This document shows positions 57,054 to 64,000 of a stretch of DNA of 64,000 nucleotides, piece after piece (within the stretch, counting starts at the first letter, position 1; each line of letters starts with the position of its first letter). Made by a program: the position numbers and the translations under genes. The notes beneath the pieces were generated by a model. It was not told the origin of the DNA. It did no database searches and saw nothing but the letters and a program-made list of their open reading frames with translations. Location: positions 413,179 to 477,178 of the forward strand of contig JASFYF010000001.1 in the NCBI GenBank assembly GCA_030055465.1. The letters are read 5' to 3'. The DNA comes from Candidatus Nezhaarchaeota archaeon. GTDB lineage: Archaea > Thermoproteota > Methanomethylicia > Nezhaarchaeales > WYZ-LMO8.

Positions 57054-57873
57054 CCAGGTAAGCCCTTACAACCTCCTCGGTTTCGAGAACCTCCTTGCAC
57101 TCGCCTTCACCTATCTTCTTCCCGTGGTTCAAGACTATCACCCTGTCGCAGGTCCTCGATATCGACTTCACGTCGTGCTCAATCCAGAAGATGCTGACCC
57201 CAAACTCATCCCTAAGCCGACGCATCTTATCGGTGTACACGGCGGATTCAGCTGGGGTGAGGCCTGCTAGGGGCTCGTCGAGCAGCAGCACTTGGGGCCT
57301 GGTGGCCAGGGCCCTGGCAACCTCGACGAGCTTCTGTTCAACCAGGGTTAACTCCCGAGCCGGAAAGCTGATCTTCCCGCTCAACCCCACGAAGTCCACG
57401 AGCCTTACAACCTCCTCATTTATGGATTCCTTGCCGTGCCTCGGGGAGTTGGAGGCAGCTACCTTCACGTTTTCAAACACGGTTAAAGAGGGGAAAACCC
57501 TCACGATCTGGAAGGTCCTGGCGATGCCGAGCCTGCATATCTTATGGGGCTTCAAGCCGATTATGTTTCTACCCCTAAACATCACGGCCCCATTCTGGGG
57601 CTTGTACACGCCGGCAATAACGTTAAAGAGCGTGGTCTTGCCGGCCCCGTTAGGGCCTATGAGGCCCACTATTTCTTGTTCCCCAACATAGAAGTCCACG
57701 TTGTCGAGGGCAACAAGCCCTCCGAACCTCATGGTTATCTCCCTACCAAAAAGAAGGGGGGAAGACAAGGGGGAAGCCTCCCTGAAACTTATTGGTGCGC
57801 CTACTGCCTCTGGCTCCACGGAGGGGCTGGGTAGACCATCTGCGCCGAAGCCCACTCGAACGGGTACAAGCAC
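57037..57873 (-). CDS. livG: branched-chain amino-acid-type ABC transporter ATPase (true start likely downstream of 57801)
   Basis: GLIGPNGAGKTTLFNVIAGVYKPQNGAVMFRG; LATRPQVLLLDEPLAGLTP. Confidence 0.92.
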   Translation of the reverse strand: MLVPVRVGFGADGLPSPSVEPEAVGAPISFREASPLSSPLLFGREITMRFGGLVALDNVDFYVGEQEIVGLIGPNGAGKTTLFNVIAGVYKPQNGAVMFRGRNIIGLKPHKICRLGIARTFQIVRVFPSLTVFENVKVAASNSPRHGKESINEEVVRLVDFVGLSGKISFPARELTLVEQKLVEVARALATRPQVLLLDEPLAGLTPAESAVYTDKMRRLRDEFGVSIFWIEHDVKSISRTCDRVIVLNHGKKIGEGECKEVLETEEVVRAYLGEKIA

Positions 57874-59063
57874 TCCAGCTTACCCGGCTGCCTCCACTGG
57901 AAGCCGAAGCAGCTGAAGATGGCGACGTGGCGTTCGTCGAAGTCCGCAGGTCCCATAACCGTGTTCCACGGGCCCTCTTCGAGCAGCGTCTTCAACACAA
58001 CGTCTTTCTTCAGCGTGCCGGCCTTCTCAATAGCTTGGCAAAGCATCTGGACGCAGGCGTAGTGGGGCCCTGGGCCACCAACCGAGAACTTCTTAAAGTG
58101 ATCGTAAAACGCATTCCACAGCTCCTCGACGCCGCTGTAAGGCATGGTCGGGTAGAAGAAGCCGTCGGTGCATATGTACTCGGCATCCTTGCCTAGGGCG
58201 GCCCAAGTCTCTATTGGCCAGCCGCTCTTATAAGTCATAAGGAACTTCCAGTTGTAGCCCAGCTCCTTGCACTGCCTGATGAACACGACGAGGTCGGCGG
58301 GGCTGCCGAAGTGAATCAAGTGCTCAACGTTTGCCGCCTTCAGCTTAAGGATTATGGAGGACACGTCGGTGGCTCCCGGCGTAAAGTACTCCTCAGCTAC
58401 AAGGGTGAAGCCGTGCTTCTCCACGTTGCCCTTCAACACCCCCACGAAGGCCCTGCCGTCAAAGGAGTCCTCCATAACGAAGCCTATGGTCTTCGGCGCG
58501 TTCACGCGCTCAAGCAGGATAAACGGGACCTCCCCACCCTGAGCGGTATCGAAGAAGTAGAGGGTGCTCCACTTGAAGTTCTGCTCCAGGAAAGGCTCTA
58601 TGAAACAGAACGTGCCAACGCATGGAACCTGGTACTTCTCAGCCGTAACCATACCCGGCAGGACCAAGGTCGCGCCGTGGCCTGAAATCAGGAAGTCGAC
58701 GTTGTAGACCTTAATGAGTTTCTCCACGACCTCCGCCGCTTTGGAGGGGTCGCTTTCATCGTCTAGGATTTTTACCTCCAGTGGAAGCCTCTTGCCGTAC
58801 TAGGCAACGTACACCCCTCCAGCCTTGTTGATGTCTTCCACGGCTTTCTCGATGGTCCAGGCTATTTCCTGACCTTGAGCTGAGAAAATTCCAGTCATGG
58901 ACTGCCAAGTACCAATCACTATCTTATCTTTGACGGGCGTGGTAGGCTGAGTTGGAGTTGTCGGTTGAGTGGGCTGGGCCGGTTGTGTAAGGAGGTAAGC
59001 AGCAATACCGGCCACCGCCACAACCACAACGACTATGGCCACCCACATTGCTGCACGAGACAT
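57801..59063 (-). pseudogene. livJ: branched-chain amino-acid-type ABC substrate-binding protein interrupted by an in-frame TAG
   Basis: MSRAAMWVAIVVVVVAVAGIAAYLL...TPVKDKIVIGTWQSMTGIFSAQGQEIAWTIEKAVEDINKAGGVYVA-*-YGKRLPLEVKILDDESDPSKAAEVVEKLIKVYNVDFLISGHGATL...; both halves in the same frame. Confidence 0.85.
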
Positions 59064-59586
59064 CTCCACTCCTCCATTAAGTTTTCTATCTGGTTTTAGA
59101 GAAATAATATATAAAACTTTATTCCAAAACACATGAGGTTTCATTTCAAAGACGTGACGTCATAAAGTTGATGATTTTCACTTTTTGCTCAAAAATTATA
59201 AGTCTTTTTAATAGAAGCCACTATATAACGATTTGCTACAGCTTCAACAAGCTCTAAGGAAAGGATGCGGGATTACACATTGAGCATGGCTAAACGTGGA
59301 GTATGATGCCATAACGGGCTCCTTAATAGTGCCCATGGACCTGAAAAAGAGCTAACTTTATGTTAGGGGTACACCTACAAATGCCGTTCCTTCAGCACAC
59401 TAGCTCTCGAATCCTAGACGGCCTAAGCAGCAGCTTCTCCAGCTAGGGTATCTAGCGTTCCGATCCAAGCTATCTTAAAAAGCGCGGAATCGATAAAGAC
59501 AAAAGCTCGAAGCATGCAGGCAGAGAAAAGATAGCAACGTCAAGCCTCCTCGAAAACCACTTCAAAGATACTTAAAGGCCCATTCA

Positions 59587-59689
59587 TGGTGCCGGGGGCG
59601 GGATTCGAACCCGCGATAACCGGAGGCCACCTCAGACCTCACCTTGGAGATTATGAGTCCGGCGCCCTAGGCCCCTAGGCGACCCCGGC
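59587..59689 (-). tRNA. tRNA-Met(CAT) with about 26-nt intron at 37/38 and encoded CCA
   Basis: GCCGGGG/CCCCGGC-A-CCA; CCGGA-CTCATA-[atctccaaggtgaggtctgaggtggc]-c-TCCGG. Confidence 0.85.
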
Positions 59690-59777
59690 TTCCACCCACT
59701 CCTTCTTGCTCCTCTCCAGGCTTTAAAAATTTACCATCGAGGTTTAAGGCGCCCCTCATCTCGGGTTTCCAGCCGGT

Positions 59778-60470
59778 TCATTTATGCTTGGCGAGCGGCA
59801 CCACACCGCTAGACCTCCCCACGTATACTACATCGGCTACGCCGCAGAACAAGCCTACTTCAACTACTCCTGGCAGCGCCTTTATCTCCGCTTCGAGGCT
59901 CCTCGGGTTGTCGAGGGGCTTAAAGAACGCATCGACTATGAAGTTTCCGTTGTCAGTAACGATGGGTCCATCCTTCAGCTCTCCAGCCCTCCTCAGCTTA
60001 GGCGAGCCGCCCATCTCCTCAACTTTCTTCATCACGTACCTGTAGGCGAATGGTAGCACCTCTATTGGTATGGGCTTGGTGGAGCAGAGCTTCTCGACGA
60101 GCTTGTCCTCACCCACTATGTACACCCTCCGCCTAGCCATCGAGGCCACGACCTTCTCCCTGGCTAAGGCAGCGCCCCTACCCTTAATCATGTTTAAGTC
60201 GCGATCCACTTCGTCGGCCCCGTCGACCACAACGTCGATTGCCTCCACGGCTTCTAATGGTAGGAGGTCGAGGGCGTTGTCAACAGCCATCTCCACCGAG
60301 TGGTAGGACGTTGGGACAACTTTGACCCTTAAGCCCCTTCTAACTTCATCGCCAAGCATGCGCGCAAAGTGCTTCACTGTTGAACCGGTGCCCAGACCCA
60401 CCACGAATCCATCATGCACCTCGGACAAAGCAGCTTTCGCAGCCCGAACCTTGCTCTCCTCAAAGTTCAT
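59778..60470 (-). CDS. rpiA: ribose-5-phosphate isomerase A
   Basis: VVGLGTGSTVKHFARMLGDE, DVVVDGADEVDRDLNMIKGRGAALAREK; ORF extension to 60599 runs into the tRNA and is not used. Confidence 0.96.
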   Translation of the reverse strand: MNFEESKVRAAKAALSEVHDGFVVGLGTGSTVKHFARMLGDEVRRGLRVKVVPTSYHSVEMAVDNALDLLPLEAVEAIDVVVDGADEVDRDLNMIKGRGAALAREKVVASMARRRVYIVGEDKLVEKLCSTKPIPIEVLPFAYRYVMKKVEEMGGSPKLRRAGELKDGPIVTDNGNFIVDAFFKPLDNPRSLEAEIKALPGVVEVGLFCGVADVVYVGRSSGVVPLAKHK

Positions 60471-60507
60471 GGCGTGGCAACCCCCCAAGCTCTGCGGGGC
60501 TAGGTTA

Positions 60508-60592
60508 AGCCCCGGGCGGGATTTGAACCCGCGGCCCCTGCCTCTTCGGTTTATACCAAGGCAGTGCTCCAACCAGGCTGAGCTACCGGGGC
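60508..60592 (-). tRNA. tRNA-Thr(GGT) with about 10-nt intron at 37/38
   Basis: GCCCCGG/CCGGGGC; CTGCC-TTGGTA-[taaaccgaag]-A-GGCAG; T-arm GCGGG-TTCAAAT-CCCGC. Confidence 0.85.
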
Positions 60593-60801
60593 CCCTCAAC
60601 AGCGAGAGCTTCCAGCGATGCCCTCCCTTAAATTTTTTCGGTTGTATCCAACCGGCATTTCAAGTTCCGAGGTCTTGCAGGCGACTTGTGTTTGAGGGTG
60701 TAGCCCTACTGGGGAGTTAGCCTATTTTAACCAGCGCCTGTCGCTTGAATTCCGTGTTTTACAAGCAGAGATACCCAACATGTTAGAATTGAGGAGACTA
60801 G

Positions 60802-60818
60802 AGAAAAGTATATATTTT
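60802..60818 (+). promoter_or_regulatory. BRE/TATA-like element upstream of the PhoU-like gene
   Basis: agaaaagtatatatttt about 35-50 bp before the ORF start. Confidence 0.5.
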
Positions 60819-60850
60819 AGTGCGCTCATTCTCGTAAGCCTATAGAGGTA

Positions 60851-61888
60851 GTGAAAATAATGAAGGTTAGAAATGTCCAACTTGTAGGGAAGTACACCTT
60901 TACTTTATCGCTCCCGAAGGATTGGGTTCAGAAGTGGAGCCTTAAGAAGGGCGACAAAATCCTCATAATGGAGGAGGAAGACGGTTCTCTAAGGGTTGCC
61001 CCCGAAACTAAGGTTGAGGGCAGGCCGCTAGCAACTTACAAGATAAACGTGGATAAGTGCGAGCAGCCGAGGATGCTCGAAAGGCTTCTGGTTGGCAACT
61101 ACATACTCGGGAGAGAAACCATAGAGCTAACCTCCGAAGGAGAAACAATGAAGCCCGAGCACGTCCTCGAAGTCAGAAAAGCGCTAAGGAAGCTCACAGG
61201 CCTAAGCATAGTTGAGGAGGCGCAGAACCGCATAGTGCTGCAATGCTTCATAGAGCCGGTGAAGTTCCCCATTGAGAGGCTTGTAAAAAGGCTTCACGCG
61301 CTCACGTCAATGATGCACTCTGACAGCGTTGAAGCCGTAATAAACGCGAACAAGGAGTTGGCCCTCAGCGTAATTCAAAGGGAGGCCGAGGCCGACATGA
61401 TCTACTGGCTTATGCTCAGACAACTGGTCATCGCCGCTGAGGATAGATCTGCGGCGAAGGACATAGGGATAAGGGATGTAAAGCACCAACAAGGCTTAAG
61501 GGTTGTGGCGAAGAGCCTCGAATCGATAGCCGATCAATCCGAGGAGATAGCCAAGATATGCCTCAACATAATGGATGCAAGCTTGAAGATCGACGAATCG
61601 GTATCGAAGCTGATAAGGGAGTTCAGCAACGCCGTCAGCGCAATACACAACAAAGCCCTAGAAGCGTACTTAAAGCGTGATCCCCAGCTGGCCAACGAGG
61701 CCCTGAACGAAAGCGAGGAGATAGGAAAATATGAGGCCAAGATAAACGAGGTAGCCATATCGTCGGTTAAGGATGCCAGGCTTCTCATGGCGATATACAA
61801 GGTTGCTGGCGCCCTAAAAAACATAAACATGTGCGCAACTGACCTAGCTAAGATAGCCATCAACAGGTACCTGGCTGAGGCCGAATAG
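60851..61888 (+). CDS. AbrB-domain/PhoU-like phosphate uptake regulator
   Basis: N-terminal RNVQLVGKYTFTLSLPKDWVQKWSLKKGDKILIMEEEDGSL plus two helical PhoU-like repeats. Confidence 0.9.
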   Translation: MKIMKVRNVQLVGKYTFTLSLPKDWVQKWSLKKGDKILIMEEEDGSLRVAPETKVEGRPLATYKINVDKCEQPRMLERLLVGNYILGRETIELTSEGETMKPEHVLEVRKALRKLTGLSIVEEAQNRIVLQCFIEPVKFPIERLVKRLHALTSMMHSDSVEAVINANKELALSVIQREAEADMIYWLMLRQLVIAAEDRSAAKDIGIRDVKHQQGLRVVAKSLESIADQSEEIAKICLNIMDASLKIDESVSKLIREFSNAVSAIHNKALEAYLKRDPQLANEALNESEEIGKYEAKINEVAISSVKDARLLMAIYKVAGALKNINMCATDLAKIAINRYLAEAE

Positions 61889-61890
61889 CT

Positions 61891-62358
61891 CTAATCAGTG
61901 CTCCTGAGCCTTTTAAGCAACCCCCTAGCCCTATAGCTTTCATAGGCTCCTAAACCCGCAAACGCGGCCACCACTATGAGCCCCATCCATATGAGGGAGA
62001 AAGCAGCCGGGACGAATAGCAGGTACACTGCAAGAAACATGGCGTAGCCTATCGCAGCGACGAAGCCCCTTGGCAACAGCTTACCTCCTATCTTAGCGTA
62101 ATGTTTAAACGCGAAGTCCAAGGCCTCGGCAACTGAGGCAGGAACGCAGTACCTGTCACCTCTCTTCTCAATGATTCCATGCTTCTTCATTTCCGCAAGG
62201 CATTGATTTATGAGGGCCCTATTCGAGAAGCCCTTTAGAAGCCTGATCTCATCAATGGTGTAACCGCTCCTCCTCTTAGAGATTTGGTGGTACAGGTGCA
62301 GGGTCTTCCCCTTGAGCTCCCTCCTAACCCTGAAGGGGTCCAGCTTTTCAGCAGACAA
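61891..62358 (-). CDS. membrane protein with N-terminal winged-helix-like region
   Basis: 155 aa; RRSGYTIDEIRLLKGFSNRALINQCLAEMKKHGIIEKRGDRYCV then two TM helices. Confidence 0.6.
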   Translation of the reverse strand: MSAEKLDPFRVRRELKGKTLHLYHQISKRRSGYTIDEIRLLKGFSNRALINQCLAEMKKHGIIEKRGDRYCVPASVAEALDFAFKHYAKIGGKLLPRGFVAAIGYAMFLAVYLLFVPAAFSLIWMGLIVVAAFAGLGAYESYRARGLLKRLRSTD

Positions 62359-62464
62359 GCACCAAGCCTCCTATCTTGCTTTAGTGATATTACCCCCTGC
62401 CCTTTCAAGGCGGAGACTCAGGCTGTAAAACATTTTATAGCGGCAGCTAAGCTTTTACCGTTTC

Positions 62465-63364
62465 GTGGCTCGCAGAGAGGAGGATTTAGCCCCAGACCCA
62501 GGAGAGCTCGAAGAGCTGTGCTTTAGGCTGAAGGAGAGGTTGGATGAGGAGAGGAGGAGGGTACAGGTAGGCGGGTACTCAGCGCATGGCGTTCTGGCGA
62601 GGATAGGCCGCATCGACAGGCTGGTGGTGGTCGGCGACATCCACGGAGACCTTGAAAGCCTAGAAAAGGTGCTCTCGACGGCGGACTTAACGAGAGGGGT
62701 GCCTGAAGGGTGCCTGCTGGTTTTCCTAGGCGACTACGTGGATAGGGGGGAGGCGTCGCTCCAAGTGGTTTACACCGTCTTCAAGCTTAAGCTGGAAAAC
62801 AGCGGTTCAACCGTGCTTTTAAGGGGGAATCATGAAGGACCCCCACAGCTACCCGTGTATCCACACGATTTCCCCACGCGCCTCCAGAAGGCCTACGGAG
62901 ACAGGTGGCTTAACCTGTACGAGGCCGTAACTGGCTGCTTCAGCCGCCTTTACGCGTGCGCGCTGCTGGAAGGAGCATTATTCCTGGTTCACGGCGGGGT
63001 CCCCACATCTAGAAGGGGGCTTGACGACCTTTCCAAGGCTGAAGGCCCGCTGCTGGAGGAGCTGCTGTGGAATGACCCGATGGAGGAATGCGGATGCGCC
63101 CCCTCGCCCAGAGGAGCTGGCTTCCTCTTCGGTCCAGACATAACGGACTCCTTCTTGAAGGGCATCGGGGCTAAAGCCGTCATCAGAAGCCACGAGCCAT
63201 GCAACGAGGGGTACAGGGTTTCGCAGAGCGGCAGGGTGCTCACGGTTTTCTCTAGGAAGGGATACCCGTACTTCAACAGTTACGGGGCCTACCTTGATAT
63301 ACGTAAACCACACCACATTGAAGGCGCCAATCAATTGGCTGAAGGCTATATCAAGAAGTTTTAA
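62465..63364 (+). CDS. PPP-family serine/threonine protein phosphatase
   Basis: VVVGDIHGDLESLEKVL, VFLGDYVDRGE, VLLRGNHE, VHGGVPTS. Confidence 0.95.
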   Translation: MARREEDLAPDPGELEELCFRLKERLDEERRRVQVGGYSAHGVLARIGRIDRLVVVGDIHGDLESLEKVLSTADLTRGVPEGCLLVFLGDYVDRGEASLQVVYTVFKLKLENSGSTVLLRGNHEGPPQLPVYPHDFPTRLQKAYGDRWLNLYEAVTGCFSRLYACALLEGALFLVHGGVPTSRRGLDDLSKAEGPLLEELLWNDPMEECGCAPSPRGAGFLFGPDITDSFLKGIGAKAVIRSHEPCNEGYRVSQSGRVLTVFSRKGYPYFNSYGAYLDIRKPHHIEGANQLAEGYIKKF

Positions 63365-63576
63365 GGGCTGCCCAGCCGCAGAGCAACAACAATCAAGGTT
63401 GACGGTTTTGGGTAATCCCTCTCAAAGCCTTGGAATGGAGGCGAATACCCTTCCCATCAAAGGGAGCAAGGGATGTGGCGTTCCACCCGCTGTCCTTCAC
63501 CGTGACGGCAAAAACATCAATTGCCCTACCATTATTCAAGCATGCCCCCAAGAACTCGTGGAGGCGGAGCGAAACA

Positions 63577-64000
63577 TCATCTTCTCAAGTACTCTTCAAT
63601 CCTCTTAGCTGCCTTTAAGGCTAAGGCCATTATCAACATTATGGGCGGTTTACCAAGAGGAGGTGGTATCAGGCTCGCATCAGCTACGAAGACTCCGTCG
63701 CAACCGTTAATCGTGAGGTCACGATCCACAACTCTACCTATGGCTGCCGTTCCGCCTGGGTGGGCCCCCCTAACAGGAGTCACGGCAATGTCTTTTTCCT
63801 TAACCCCCATTTCGACGAGGAGTTCCCTGGCTCGTCCAATGCCATTATTAAGGGCCTCCACATCCCTCTCGCTCATGCGCGTCACCACGGCCCCGCTGGG
63901 TAGAATCCTGCCTCCCCCCTCATCGGCCACCTTAACCATCAGTGAGGCTATGTTCCCCTCGTGGGCCCTTACGCCTTTAGCCGCCAGCTGGGGCAACAGC
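63577..64000 (-). CDS. GMC family oxidoreductase, C-terminal part (truncated by window edge)
   Basis: RGAHPGGTAAIGRVVDRDLTINGCDGVFVADASLIPPPLGKPPIMLIMALALKAAKRI matches the GMC C-terminal pattern. Confidence 0.8.
   Translation of the reverse strand, partial: LLPQLAAKGVRAHEGNIASLMVKVADEGGGRILPSGAVVTRMSERDVEALNNGIGRARELLVEMGVKEKDIAVTPVRGAHPGGTAAIGRVVDRDLTINGCDGVFVADASLIPPPLGKPPIMLIMALALKAAKRIEEYLRR

Noticed and set aside
58800-58802. Genome-wide TAG=pyrrolysine code
   Set aside because: Several intact genes in this window end in TAG and would have no sensible extension; only the local anomaly is retained as a finding.
59587-59689. Assignment of the CAT tRNA as tRNA-Ile2
   Set aside because: Acceptor and D-arm (GCCGGGG...GCCTAGGGGCCTAGGGCG) resemble archaeal elongator Met more than Ile2; not certain without identity-element comparison.
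1-64000. CRISPR arrays, IS elements, rRNA genes
   Set aside because: No regularly spaced direct repeats, transposase motifs or rRNA-like conserved blocks were recognised.

Overview
This looks like an archaeal chromosome segment of TACK/Thermoproteota type. The evidence is an ESCRT-III/CdvB protein, family-B DNA polymerase, UPF0147, FAU-1, FilR1-type regulator, archaeal pilins and intron-bearing tRNAs. No rRNA, CRISPR array or IS element was recognised. Most of the window is housekeeping: polB, argS, coaBC, tpiA, rpiA, htpX, fae/npdG, ino1, a lactate-racemase/oxidase neighbourhood, an ABC-2 transporter and a branched-chain amino-acid-type ABC operon. Main points of interest: (1) a two-gene molybdenum enzyme (876 aa plus 277 aa) resembling the anaerobic pyrogallol-phloroglucinol transhydroxylase, with a PadR regulator; (2) a type IV pilus-like operon with several divergent pilin-like membrane proteins and a 608-aa putative tip/adhesin, plus a distant orphan pilin sharing its C-terminal motif; (3) a degenerate tyrosine integrase reading straight out of the 3' end of an intron-containing tRNA-Leu; (4) five of six tRNAs carry introns, including a 29-nt noncanonical D-loop intron in tRNA-Glu(UUC); (5) a metzincin-like gene broken by about five frameshifts, all in the same direction; (6) an in-frame amber codon in an otherwise intact livJ-like gene; (7) a HEPN/MNT toxin-antitoxin pair. 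All family names come from reading the translations, with no database search.
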